From Helichrysum umbraculigerum (Eukaryota > Streptophyta > Magnoliopsida > Asterales > Asteraceae), in assembly GCA_949592205.1 (NCBI GenBank), contig CATIUR010000001.1:64188559-64252558 (forward strand): a DNA stretch of 64,000 bases, written 5' to 3'. This document shows positions 22,801 to 33,778 of the stretch, piece after piece (position 1 is the stretch's first letter; each line of letters starts with the position of its first letter). A program made the translations under genes and the position numbers. The notes below the pieces were generated by a model that was not told where the DNA came from, did no database searches, and saw only the letters and a program-made list of their open reading frames with translations.

Positions 22801-23054
22801 GGACTACAAGATTCTAGTTCGAGTCACATGTTTTCAACACTCAGGACATTTATTGCATTTGCTTCAGTACTAGTAGAATGTAATATTACTTTTATGCGAG
22901 CTCGCAACTTGTAAACACTCTAATTTCAGAAATGTATAACTATTTTCAAACGTCTCATTTAGAGTCGTTCATTATATATCTTTGTGCTTGTGATATTTGA
23001 TTTAGTAACACCCGACCCGACTACTTCCGCGACCCGAAATTTGAGGGTGTTACA
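19885..23054 (+). repeat. 3' LTR of element B (3170 bp)
   Basis: Same length as the 5' LTR and nearly identical. Visible differences include CCTCG/CCTCA at the start, CTATGG/CTAGGG near 21254 and GACTGC/GACTAC near the end. The repeated palindrome cluster lies at 20474-20775 and the hairpin module at 22732-22807. Confidence 0.93.
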
Positions 23055-23059
23055 GTTAG

Positions 23060-25147
23060 GCCGAATGGCATCACTTGGAATTCGTAATGCCCATATCGGG
23101 TTCGGAAAGCGGTTTTTGGAATGTCGGCATCGCGAACACGCAATTGGTGATAACCGGATCGGTTATCAATCTTTGAATAACAACTCGACCCTTGAAGTTG
23201 GTCGAACAAATCATCGATTCGAGGAAGTGGATACCGGTTCTTGACAGTTAACTTGTTCAACTCTCGGTAGTCGATACACATTCGAAAAGAACCGTCTTTC
23301 TTCTTGACAAATAGGACCGGAGCTCCCCAAGGTGAAGAACTCGGCCTGATAAATCCTCGTTCCAGGAGTTCTTGTAATTGGGTGGACAACTCCTGAAGTT
23401 CGGATGGAGCTAAACGGTATGGTGCTCGGGCCACAGGCGCAGCACCTGGTACAAGATCGATTGAGAACTCAACCTGTCTTGGTGGTGGTAGACCAGACAG
23501 TTCTTCGGGAAAGACTTCAGGAAAGTCTCGAACAATTGGAACATCCTCAAGTCGCTTCTCCTTCGACTTTTTCTCCATGATGTGCGCGAGGATTGCTGGA
23601 TAACCCTTTCTCAGAAATTTTCGGGTTTTTAGGCAAGATATGAGGTTAAGCCTTGTCCCACCGGTCTCCCCCTGTATGACCAAGGTTCTACCGACGGCGA
23701 GAGGTATGCGAACAATTTTGTCATAGCAAATGATTTCGGCGCGATGTTTGGATAACCAGTCCATGCCCACGATGACATCGAAACTTCCTATCTCGATTGG
23801 CATAAGATCTATGGAGAAGATTTCGTCGGCTAGATTTAAAGTGCAATTAGGTATCACACTATTGGTTTCTATCAATTTGCCATTTGCTAGCTCTACGGTG
23901 TACTTAACGTCTAAAGCAACAGGTGTAATGTCAAGTAGAGGGCAAAATTCATTGGAAATAAAACTTCTATCGGCACCAGTATCAAACAGAATAGAAGTAG
24001 TTAAATTGTTGAGGAGGAACATACCCGTGACCACATTCGGGTCCTGACGGGCGTCCCCTGAGTTGATCACGAAGGCGCTACTTTTGACGTTGTTGTTGTT
24101 GCGGCTGTTGTTGTTGTTGTTGCCCTTATTCTTCAATTTCGGGCACGTATCCCTAAAGTGTCCTGGATTTCCACATTCATAGCAGGACTTAGGTTGTCGG
24201 GCATTTTTGTCCGAGGAGTTGTTGTTGGATCTGGGGGCTCGGCAATCCTTAGTCGAATGTCCGTACCTCCTGCAGTTGTTGCAAGGGGTATTGCACTGAC
24301 CAAAGTGATGATAGTTACACTTGGGACAATAAGGCCTGTCCCCGGTGTAGCTGCAGTTGGTTTCAGAGTTGGTGGTGTAGACTTGAATGGCGTTGTTTTT
24401 CTTGTTTGAGTTGTGGTGGTGTTCAGTGGATTTGCGTTTGTTGTTGTTGGAGTATGAGGGGTTGGAAGTCCCACGGCTGACAACTAGGGCCATGAGTTCG
24501 TGGGCTAGACGAATGGCACTTTCAGTGGTGGTTGGTTTGGATGAGGCGACATTTCCCTGGATGTTCTCAGGGAGTCCGCGAATGTATCTCTTAATGCCCT
24601 TACTTTCCGGTTCAACCAAGCTTGGGCATAGTAAAGCAAACTGCTGAAATTTTGTGGTATAATCAGCAACATCATTTCCCTGCACCGTTAGGTGCCAGAA
24701 TTCCTCCTCCAGCCTGTGCAGCTCTTCTTCAGGACAGTATTTTTCTGTCAGCTTCTTCTTCAGTTCGGCCCAAGGAAGCCGATTTGCAACCTCAAGGCCT
24801 ACAGAGTTTGCGTGGGTTTTCCACCACGTGAGTGCACCTTCCTGAAAGGTGTAAGCAGCGAATTTGACCTTGTTATTCTCAGTGCAGTCGTAGAGACCGA
24901 AGACAGATTCCATACGCTCAATCCAACGGATCAAGCCAATGGCACCTTCTGTGCCCTTGAAATATAGGGGTTTACAGCTGAGAAAGTCCTTGTAGGAACA
25001 AGGCTTGACAGCATGAGTGGTGGCGGTGGTATCGGCTGTTTCCTCGGACGTTCGGATTGGATCCCGAGCGGCCAAGGCGTCGGCTATGGCCCGATTAACG
25101 GCAGCAGCGAGTTCGGCTTCACTGTAACTTTTTTTCTTCGGCGGCAT
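23060..25147 (-). CDS. element A polyprotein, N-terminal part: gag, protease, first half of RT
   Basis: Starts MPPKKKSYSEAELAAAV. The gag core (YKDFLSCKP to ELMALVV) is followed by a CPKCNYHHFGQC finger and two CCHC knuckles (CNNCRRYGHSTKDC, CYECGNPGHFRDTC). The aspartic protease has the active site LFDTGADRSFIS. The RT begins at DVPIVRDFPEVFPEEL and runs through FVKKKDGSFRMCIDYRELN and KIDNRSGYHQ to VMPFGLT, where B interrupts it. With 13923-11491 the frame totals about 1506 codons. The N in KIDNRSG replaces the more usual L. The few residues read beyond 23060 belong to B. Confidence 0.9.
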
Positions 25148-25448
25148 GGTTCTTCAAGAAAAGAAACAATAGGTACGTAAGAAATTGTACCAGAATGATA
25201 ATTGTGGTAGATGTATGTATTAAAGCGACAATATATACATCACAAGTATAAGAGTTCTATAATATAGATTTAAATTGAACGAAATTGTCAATTGATATTA
25301 CGTTGTTAAATGATTACAGACAATTTCGAGTTTGTTGAATTCAAAAGTTACAGACTTAGATATTGTGCCAAAAGTTCCGGGAATTGTTTCATCAGGTCAA
25401 TTTACATTAGTCCTATGAAAGCGTTATAAAGTGCAGATTCAGCCTAAG

Positions 25449-25943
25449 CTAATTCTGACGAAGATTGAGTTGTGGCATTAAGGCAGTGAGACGGTCAACG
25501 GACTCTGCAAGTCGGCTAACCATTCCGAGTGCCTCCTCGGTTTCCCTCAGGTGTGTCTCACATTGAGTCAACCTTGATCGCAGGACAGTGATTTCGTTGT
25601 GATTGTCAGTCACTTGATTGTGAACGATCTCCATGGTCTCGATGGTTTCACCCACTCGATTTTCGAGAACGTTCATATTGTTGATAGTGTTTTCATGGTC
25701 TTCAGAGACCTGAGCAACTTGTCCCATTAGGGTGAGTGTCCAGTTTTCTCGGGTCTCTTGCAACTCGATGTCCATGTCACATAGTTGTTGCTCGTGATGG
25801 TGTAGCCTAGCGGACAAATCCGTTAGTGTGAATTGATTGGGGTATGGGCCCGCTCGAGGCAACCTGGGGTTCCTCCTAGCTACCCTTGAACCTTGTGATT
25901 CGTACGAATGGGAACGAGATGAGTTGGGTGGTGTGTTTGCCAT
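25449..25943 (-). CDS. upstream ORF of element A (164 aa, coiled coil), unrecognised
   Basis: Lies between the PBS and gag of A on the same strand, 301 bases upstream of the gag start. It begins MANTPPNSSRSHSYESQGSR. The first ~40 residues are Ser/Arg/Pro-rich and basic; the rest is a long heptad-like helix with many Glu, Asn and Gln, hydrophobics at regular spacing and no Cys/His finger. I recognise no domain. Its survival uninterrupted for 164 codons in AT-rich DNA argues for a real product. An accessory protein of the element, possibly oligomeric, is an inference. Element C also has ORFs in this position, not obviously homologous. Confidence 0.6.
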   Translation of the reverse strand: MANTPPNSSRSHSYESQGSRVARRNPRLPRAGPYPNQFTLTDLSARLHHHEQQLCDMDIELQETRENWTLTLMGQVAQVSEDHENTINNMNVLENRVGETIETMEIVHNQVTDNHNEITVLRSRLTQCETHLRETEEALGMVSRLAESVDRLTALMPQLNLRQN

Positions 25944-26304
25944 TCTGAGACAGAGTGTTAGAAAGAATGAGGTCTATATTCATAAAATATAATATAGCCT
26001 AAGATTGTAAGTGAGGTCTATTTATGTATATATACGTATATCACATAATAACCTATTGAGTGTCTAGCACATACATGTTTTTAAGTCCCGTTTCTCTCGA
26101 GGTCAGAGTCAACTAGTGTATCCTGTTCAGCCATAACTTCCTTCAGATCTTACATCATCTTTGTTTAATTGTACATAGTTGATCAAGCTATGTTAAATTA
26201 AATTCGTATGCTGTAATCTCTGAACTGGTTATACCTAATAGGGAATACTGCCTAACGGTCATAGTCTAGGTCCACTAAATGCAACCTAGTTCACTATAAC
26301 CTTA

Positions 26305-26317
26305 GGCTCTGATACCA
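26305..26317 (-). other. primer binding site of element A
   Basis: Minus strand TGGTATCAGAGCC, three bases from the 5' LTR end at 26321; initiator-Met tRNA type, identical to B and C. It fixes A's direction. Confidence 0.88.
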
Positions 26318-26320
26318 ATC

Positions 26321-27502
26321 TGTGACACCCCCAAATTTGATTGATTTGCGGAAGCTCGATTTGGGTGTCACTAATCAATATACAAAGCACATAAGATAAT
26401 AACGAACGACCACTATATGCGTCGTTTTAAACTTGTATAAATAAAGTAAACATTTACATCAAAACAATGTTACATTAGCTCGGTTCCTGAAATTGAGAGA
26501 TTACATGGCATAATTAATTTTACAAAATATAATAATGCAATCAAATCTCTAGTTGTATGTATGCTGACTCGAGCTAATAATCCCTGCTTGTGCAGCCAAC
26601 CTACTGCTGGGTACCTGTGATAAATACTAAAATGGGTCAGCGAAAATGCTGGTGAGTTCACAGGTTTGTATGTCAATGTATAGTTGTCAGAACCGCAAGA
26701 TTTATATTGAATTTAAAATGCAATTAAGCAAAATAAAAGTTATACAATCCATGAGCACATAGTCTGAGCTTAACTTGATTTGTCAGGCCCAATTAAGGAA
26801 ACCTAACTTGAAATGCCTCCTACGAGTGTCTAATCCACACTCGTCTTCCCAAATGCTAATACATCCGTTTGACCGGTTAGTGCGTGCTAACCCGGATGAG
26901 GATTGTCAATCCCAAATGATATCATATACTAACATTCACGCTATAAATACTAGAGACTATGCTATGGAGGACTTTAAATTGATTAGCTTGAAACTCATGT
27001 AGTATTTGAAGTTTGGCACTTGCGTTCTACTTGTAAAACAAAATGAAGTAGTAATATCACACCCCTAGTAAAAGTAGTGAAAATGGAGCCATGAAACTCA
27101 CCTGAGCCTTGAGTGTTTATTGGAATAAACTTGAATTGATTAGCTGTGATGTGTTGTCCGAAGACTTGTAACCTGAAGGTGTCCATGACACGCGATGGTT
27201 ATTAATTGATTAGGTATCTCGAAGGACTACCTTTGTAGTTGTTTGTCCAAATTACCCCGATTTGGTTGATTGCCTTGTCCAAATTACTAAGATTTGGTTG
27301 ATTGATTTTAGTATTTGAAAACGTGTACGGCCCGTTGGTGACGGATTTGTCATAATAATCTCAACTATTATTATTTTGATTTCGTAGCATTTTTACTTGA
27401 AAAATGTGTTTTGATTGTGCTTTAGAAGCCGTTACGGAATCTAAGTACGGGGGTCCGGGGGCAGCGCCCCTGGTAGCGGGGTCCAAGGGGCGGCAGCCCC
27501 TG
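26321..27502 (-). repeat. 5' LTR of element A, inner part
   Basis: Same as 8993-10170 with scattered substitutions (for example GCGAAAGC/GCGGAAGC at the start). Broken at 27502 by element C; the LTR resumes at 41890. Confidence 0.9.
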
Positions 27503-27935
27503 TGTCACACCCCAAAAATCCATAATTGTGTTTATTTAATGTTTAGCGGAAGCAAGTTATAATTGGCGGAAGCATTATGTGTAAACAGTTTAACAGTGGG
27601 GTGATGACTTTACATTTGTGCATTCATCGTATCAGAGCATATGATCATACAGAACATAATATATAAAGGATGCCAATTAATAGTTATTACAAAAGTAGTA
27701 CGACTATGTAAGTCGTACAGTAGTAATAAAGTTTAAAACATTTAAGTTTTACAAAACATATATTAAAATAAGATTTCATGAGTATAACTGCAATGTCTGC
27801 AGTAATACAGAGGAAATCCTCAAAAGCTGTCCCATAAATATATGGCATCCTAAGTAGTCCAGGGTTGTCCATCCTGAATGCATGCGATCCTTACTTACGT
27901 AGCTAATTTCCTGTAAAACATAGAAAGAAAGTCGT

Positions 27936-27961
27936 CAACAAATATGTTGAGTGAATTCACA
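27936..27961 (-). other. conserved hairpin 1 in LTR C
   Basis: Minus strand TGTGAATTCAC then CAACA-tatt-TGTTG (27936-27949), matching in place and 14-base length the CAGCG/CGCTG hairpin of A and CAGCT/AGCTG of B. Stem pairs 3 and 5 differ between elements but stay paired. Second copy at 38671-38696. Confidence 0.6.
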
Positions 27962-29696
27962 GGTTTTGTATAAATATGTGGTATGTTAAACCATTTGTGT
28001 TTAAGTTATTGAAATATTATTCAATAAATAAATGTTTGCAGGTTTTTGCAAAATATAAGATTGTAGGGTTGTTACCCTAAAATATAGCTTTATGTGGGTT
28101 GTTACCCAAAATGTATGTCTGGTTGTTTACCAGAATATAAGTATAATCAGTAAGTATACTGAAATAAAACAGTTGTAGGATATGTTCATCCTAATAACAT
28201 GTGGGAAATGCTTAGACTATAATCCCCTGAAAGGTGAGCTAAACCTCGCAGGTTAAAGTAACGCGACCTAACCCTATAACCAAACCACAACCAAAACTTA
28301 TGTTGTTTGCCTGAAGGACAATTAAGTATACGCTCCATCCACAGGAGGGTCGTCACGGCAATAGTACTATTCGTATACTCAGTGGCTAGAGTCACCTAGC
28401 TAATGGTTATAGTCTGCATGACATAAGGTCTTTCATGCACACATCTCAAGTCTGGTCCGCACTAGGATTTATTGTCTAATTCCCAAAACAGTTGTGAAAT
28501 AATATTTCATATCAAACAGTTTGTATAAATCAATAAAGCATTTATATAGTTTGCTGCATATGTTTGCATGCAGTTTCTATGTTTACACCCCTATGTTTAA
28601 AAGCATAAAACATTTGTAAAGTAGGGGCTGTGAACTCACGGTGATTTGCTCGGTATGAAAGCTAGCAGCCAAACAGATAAAAGCCCAAGGTTTGTTAACC
28701 TATATACAATAAATATATTAACATAAGTACGTTTGATTTGTTTTAATCACTTATGTTAACAGTTTGTTTGTTTGAAGAAATGGTTGATTTCTTAATATTA
28801 TTAGTCGTTGTATTTGTTGGTGACATTGTATAGAAATATTGTTATTATTTCTTTCGTCGTATACTTGGTTAAGTATATAAACCAATATGTAATTGTCTAT
28901 TTAATGGAAGGTCGTTTTGTTTTCATTTGTACATATACTTTGTATATAGTTGTAAGTATGATTCGAATGTTATTCCAAAATCATTGTATGTACATATATT
29001 TGTTCTATATATGTATACTTAAGTAATATACTTGTTGTATATTATTAGGTTATACGTTTGTTAAACTTCTAATCCATTTGCATATATATGTAAATATATG
29101 ATTATAAGTGTCATGTGTTTATATATTACCAATGTATATATATAAGTTGATACGTTGTTTACGTATAAGGATATAAGTTTTTATTTATAAAAACATTCGT
29201 TTGTGAATATCATATATTCAATCTTGAGTTCTAATTGATCAAATGTACGTGTATATATATGAAAGTTCGTTACTTGTTATATATATACAAAATAATGTTT
29301 GTAAACGATATGATACGTCGTTACATTTTTAATTGTCGTTTTCATTTCCGTTTATAAAATAAATCTTGTTACTTCTTCAAAATAGTCGTGTACGTTTAGT
29401 TGAATCATTGTTAATGATTTTTGAATCGCATTTTGTCTAGATATATTTATCAAAGTTTATAACTTTTATTCACATCGTAGCATTATAAAGTTTATCGTTT
29501 CAATACTCGTTGTGTTTTGTGGTTAACCCGAAAGTGTCGTTTTGTATATATATATATATAGACATATATATAATGTTTAATGTTTTCAGATTTAGCTATG
29601 CTGCACCGTTTTGGCCATAACTCTCTCATACGGACTCGGATTTAGGCGATCAAGCTGGCGAAACGACCGCGACTCAGAGGGCTACAACATGAAGAA

Positions 29697-29956
29697 GTAT
29701 GCGCCGTGTTCTTTAGTACGCACCGCGTACTATTAATCTTGCAAAGAACGCACCGCGTCCTTAAGGACGCACCGTGTACAATTAATATTCCAGGAATTCT
29801 TTGTTTTATAGTTAGGACACGCCGCGTACAAAGAGTACGCGCCGCGTGGATCATATTTTACAAAGGACACGCCGCGTATAACACGGACACACCGCGTGGA
29901 TCATAAGTTTGCAAAGGACGCGCCGCGTAGTCTTAGGACACGCCGCGTCCTCGTGT
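29697..29956 (-). repeat. cluster of a palindromic word (ACGC-GCC-GCGT) in LTR C
   Basis: About nine copies of a 13-15-base word with arms GTACGC or GGACGC, centre GCC or ACC, and arms GCGTAC or GCGTCC, in 260 bases. Second copy at 40432-40691, with some copies closer to or further from perfect pairing. Confidence 0.75.
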
Positions 29957-31183
29957 TTTTCCAGGTTCTGTTCGAGATGATCAAACATGATCTTCATGGT
30001 TTTTAGTTCTAATCTTTTGTCCGTTAATTCTAAACGTTTATAACATCAATATATAGCATTTTGACAACTTAATATCAACCTTTAACATGTTTTTGTTTAT
30101 AGATTTTAGATTTATAGATTATGGTTTTATAAAACCCATTTTCATGTTCATCATCATAATCATCAATCTTCATATTATGGTGTTATATACACAGATTATG
30201 ATATGTTATCAAGTTATATAACGATTTGTAAACATAAAAATCAAAGAATTATAAGTTCCTTACAATGAGGTGAGGATGATGATGTGCCGAATGATGATGA
30301 TGAACGGATGAAGAAGATGATGATGATCTTGGTTATGCTTCTGCTTCCTGATGTTGTTGTTGTTATGATGATTGAAGAGAAAAATGAAAATGATAGATGA
30401 TAATGGTGTTATGTGTGTGTTGTGAGTGATTACAGGAGAAGGAAGGAGGGAGTAAAATAATTTGAACGAGTATGGGAGATCACCAGTAGGTGGTCTCTCA
30501 ATTATTTGAGTTAGGTGCCAATTTTTGGCACCTCAATTTCGAGTACGGGTATAATTTTAGCAATATAAAAATAAACATTTTACATTTTTATTTTGTAGGT
30601 GTTCTCCTGGTTCGTAATTTATAATCAGAATAATGATGTTATCATTATTTTAAATAGTTGTACAGTTTTGTACATTTTACTGCGCGCAGTTAAATAGGCG
30701 CCAAATTTCAGTCAAGTTTCAATTTCATATTTTGAAGTAATGTTCTAACTTCTTCCAAACGAATGAGAAAATTGGAATTTTTATGATTCGACCTTTTATG
30801 TGCGTTTTATAATTGTTTCTGGTCATTTATAATACATTTTACGTTAAACGTATATTTAGACCATTTTATCTATATGTTATAGATATATAAATACTCGTAA
30901 TTAATAATTACATTATTAATAATTTTTGTGTCAGGAAGTTTTCTGTTATTTATTTTTGTCGGGTTCGTTCCGATATATTTGTACGTAACTTTTAATACTT
31001 ACGTATCACGTATTACTTTTTGTTTAAAAGTACTGGGCTTGCTAGGCTTACATCACATCAAATAGTTTTGTTAAAACTTAATCAGGAAATTAGCGTAAGA
31101 ATGCACATGCTTAAATGTTAATTAATACCTAATTTGGAGAGTTGTCACATTCTCCCCCTGTTAGGGAAATCTCGTCCCGAGAT

Positions 31184-32080
31184 TTAATTTGTGTCGTGAG
31201 TCGTGGTCACGGGTTCAAATAGGTGGGGATACTTCTTGCGTATCTCGTCCTCACGTTCCCAGGTGAACTCTGGGCCTCTTTTCGAGTTCCATCGAATTTT
31301 GACAAGTATGATCCGACTGTTTCGGAGCTTCTGCGTTTTCGTATCCTTTACTTCAAGCGGTTCCTCCACGAAGTTGAGTTTTGCGTCGACGTAGATTTCG
31401 TCGGGAGGTATGATTAACGCTTCGTCGGATAGACACTTCTTAAGATTACTCACGTGAAACGTGTCGTGAATATTACTAAGTTCTTGCGGCAGTTTAAGCT
31501 TATAAGCTACAGAACCAATCCTTGCTAGGATCTCAAAAGGTCCGATGTAACGTGGGTTCAGTTTGCCGCGTTTCCCAAATCTCACAACTCCTTTCCAAGG
31601 AGATACCTTGAGTAGGACTCTGTCACCTACTTGAAACTCTAAAGGTTTTCGTCTATTGTCTGCATAACTCTTTTGTCGGTCTCGTGCCGTTTTTAATCGA
31701 TTAAGCACTAGAGATATCTTGTCCGTTGTCTCTTGGACTATCTCAGGACCTGATAACTTTCTGTCATCCAACTCTGCCCAACAGAGTGGGGATCGGCACT
31801 TGTGTCCGTACAACGCCTCGAAAGGTGCCATTTGTATGCTCGTATGATAACTATTGTTGTACGAGAATTCAGCTAAAGGAAGATGAACATCCCAGTTTCC
31901 TCCAAAATCAATCACGCAGGCTCGTAGCAAGTCCTCAAGCGTTTGAATGGTTCGCTCGCTTTGACCATCGATTTGTGGGTGGTAGGCAGTACTCATGTCG
32001 AGTCTAGTGCCCAATGCTTGTTGCAGTGTTTGCCAGAAGCGAGAGGTGAAACGTGCATCTCTATCAGAGATGATAGACAA
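31184..32080 (-). CDS. element C integrase C-terminal part and chromodomain (after internal stop)
   Basis: Continues the integrase past the TGA at 32087-32089: SIISDRDARF (second acidic residue), YHPQIDGQSERT (third), GPF module RYIGPFEIL, and a terminal chromodomain-like region with RGPEFTWERED. Stops just before the PPT hairpin (31167-31185). The H of the usual YHPQ is present; the T of QTDGQ is I here. Confidence 0.85.
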   Translation of the reverse strand: MSIISDRDARFTSRFWQTLQQALGTRLDMSTAYHPQIDGQSERTIQTLEDLLRACVIDFGGNWDVHLPLAEFSYNNSYHTSIQMAPFEALYGHKCRSPLCWAELDDRKLSGPEIVQETTDKISLVLNRLKTARDRQKSYADNRRKPLEFQVGDRVLLKVSPWKGVVRFGKRGKLNPRYIGPFEILARIGSVAYKLKLPQELSNIHDTFHVSNLKKCLSDEALIIPPDEIYVDAKLNFVEEPLEVKDTKTQKLRNSRIILVKIRWNSKRGPEFTWEREDEIRKKYPHLFEPVTTTHDTN

Positions 32081-32086
32081 TGGTAC

Positions 32087-33778
32087 TCAATGTCTAGAAA
32101 TAATTTCCTTTATGTAGATTCTGGTCAGCTTTTCCATCTTATCTTTTTCTTTGATGGCTAGAAAGTGAGCTGACTTTGTCAGTCGGTCGACAATCACCCA
32201 GATGGTATCCATTCCAGATGATGTTTTTGGTAGCTTCGTGATAAAGTCCATCGTGATGTGCTCCCATTTCCATTTGGGCAGCTCAGGTTGTTGCAAAAGC
32301 CCAGACGGCTTTTGATATTCAGTTTTGACTTTTGCACAAGTCAAGCATCTACTAACGTAGGTGACAATGTCTCGTTTCATGCCAGGCCACCAATAAAATC
32401 CTTTCAGATCGTGGTACATCTTATCTGCACCAGGATGTATCGAGTAATTGGACTTATGAGCTTCGTCCAATACTAGGCTACGTAGCTCATCAACACAAGG
32501 AATCCAAATTCGATTCATGAAGTACAATACTCCATTTTCCTTAGACTCCAGTTGCTTCTCCATCCCTTTGAGGGATTCGTCCTTCATACGTTCTGGAGTA
32601 AAGGCCGCTTGTTGAGCTTCACGAATTTGGGTAATAAGATCCAAGTGGATTGTCAATCCTAAGGCTCGAACTCTTCGAGGTTTCACTCTTTCCTTACGAC
32701 TCAAGGCATCCGCTACTACATTAGCTTTGCCTGGATGGTACTTGATTTCACAGTCGTAATCATTCAATAATTCAACCCAACGTCTCTGTCTCATGTTGAG
32801 TTCCTTCTGGTCAAATATGTGTTGGAGACTTTTGTGATCGGTAAAGATCGTACACTTCGTACCGTATAGGTAGTGTCTCCAAATCTTAAGTGCAAAAACG
32901 ACTGCTCCCAGCTCTAAGTCATGCGTCGTATAGTTCTTCTCGTGAATCTTCAATTGACGAGACGCATATGCAATGACTTTGTCGTTTTGCATCAATACGC
33001 AACCTAATCCTTGATGTGAAGCATCACAGTAGACAACAAAGTTTTCTACTCCTTCTGGTAAGGATAGGATAGGTGCGGTGCTCAATTTCTCTTTCAGTAG
33101 TTGAAAAGCATTCTCTTGCTTCTCGCCCCAATCAAACTTCTTATCTTTTTGGGTTAGGGCGGTAAGTGGCTGAGCTATTTTCGAGAAATTCCCGATGAAT
33201 CTTCGGTAGTAACCGGCTAGCCCGAGAAATTGTCGTATTTCTGTTGGAGTTTTTGGGGCTTCCCAATTCTTAATCGCCTCAATTTTGGATGGGTCCACGT
33301 GAATTCCTTTGTTATTGATCACATGACCAAGGAAATGAACCTCACGCATCCAAAACTCGCATTTAGAGAACTTTGCATAAAGCTTCTCTCTCTCCAGTAA
33401 TTCAAGAATCAGCCTCAGATGTCGTTCATGGTCTTCCTTCGTTCGCGAGTATATCAAGATATCGTCAATGAATACTATGACGAACTTATCCAAGTAAGGT
33501 TTACATACTCTATTCATTAGATCCATGAACACTGCTGGCGCATTAGTTAACCCAAACGGCATAACTAGGAACTCGTAATGACCGTAACGAGTTCTAAACG
33601 CAGTCTTAGGGATATCTTCATCCCGTACCTTCGGTTGATGGTAACCCGATCTCAGGTCAATCTTTGAGTAATAACTTGACCCTTGCAGCTGGTCAAACAA
33701 ATCGTCGATGCGTGGCAATGGGTATCGGTTCTTAATGGTAACTTTGTTCAGTTCCCTATAATCGATACACATCCGCAT
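32087..33778 (-). CDS. element C RT, RNase H and integrase N-terminal part
   Basis: Frame starts within RT (MCIDYRELN), with KIDLRSGYHQ, PFGLTNAPAVF and FIDDILIYS, then RNase H (YCDASHQGLG, DHKSLQHIF, DALSR), the integrase zinc finger ending RCLTC and the first acidic residue in TMDFITKLP. Ends at TGA 32087-32089, where A reads Gly in KHGVP. It is out of frame with gag-protease because of a one-base insertion near 33803-33808. All RT catalytic motifs are intact. Confidence 0.88.
   Translation of the reverse strand: MRMCIDYRELNKVTIKNRYPLPRIDDLFDQLQGSSYYSKIDLRSGYHQPKVRDEDIPKTAFRTRYGHYEFLVMPFGLTNAPAVFMDLMNRVCKPYLDKFVIVFIDDILIYSRTKEDHERHLRLILELLEREKLYAKFSKCEFWMREVHFLGHVINNKGIHVDPSKIEAIKNWEAPKTPTEIRQFLGLAGYYRRFIGNFSKIAQPLTALTQKDKKFDWGEKQENAFQLLKEKLSTAPILSLPEGVENFVVYCDASHQGLGCVLMQNDKVIAYASRQLKIHEKNYTTHDLELGAVVFALKIWRHYLYGTKCTIFTDHKSLQHIFDQKELNMRQRRWVELLNDYDCEIKYHPGKANVVADALSRKERVKPRRVRALGLTIHLDLITQIREAQQAAFTPERMKDESLKGMEKQLESKENGVLYFMNRIWIPCVDELRSLVLDEAHKSNYSIHPGADKMYHDLKGFYWWPGMKRDIVTYVSRCLTCAKVKTEYQKPSGLLQQPELPKWKWEHITMDFITKLPKTSSGMDTIWVIVDRLTKSAHFLAIKEKDKMEKLTRIYIKEIISRH

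Larger units (their letters stand above)
13924..23054 (+). mobile_element. LTR retrotransposon B, gag-only non-autonomous Ty3/gypsy element
   Basis: A 9131-bp element with GTTAG on both sides (13919-13923, 23055-23059), inserted inside the RT of A next to the codons for PFGLTN. It has two LTRs of exactly 3170 bp differing by eye at about 16 sites, a tRNA-iMet-type PBS, a gag frame and a PPT. No protease, RT, RNase H or integrase is present: only 2791 bp separate the LTRs. Leader, PBS and PPT resemble those of A and C, so it is probably mobilised by proteins of a Tekay-type relative. Confidence 0.92.
27503..31149 (-). repeat. 3' LTR of element C (3647 bp)
   Basis: On plus strand runs from TGTCACACCCC to GAGTTGTCACA. 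It contains hairpins such as GTACGACT-atgt-AGTCGTAC (27698-27718), ACTGCA...TGCAGT (27787-27803), TAGGGT-tgtt-ACCCTA (28064-28079), TGGGT-tgtt-ACCCA (28095-28108) and CTGGT-tgttt-ACCAG (28119-28133). It also has long palindromes near the presumed start site (AGGTGCCAA...TTGGCACCT, about 30508-30528) and the word cluster at 29697-29956. Confidence 0.93.
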
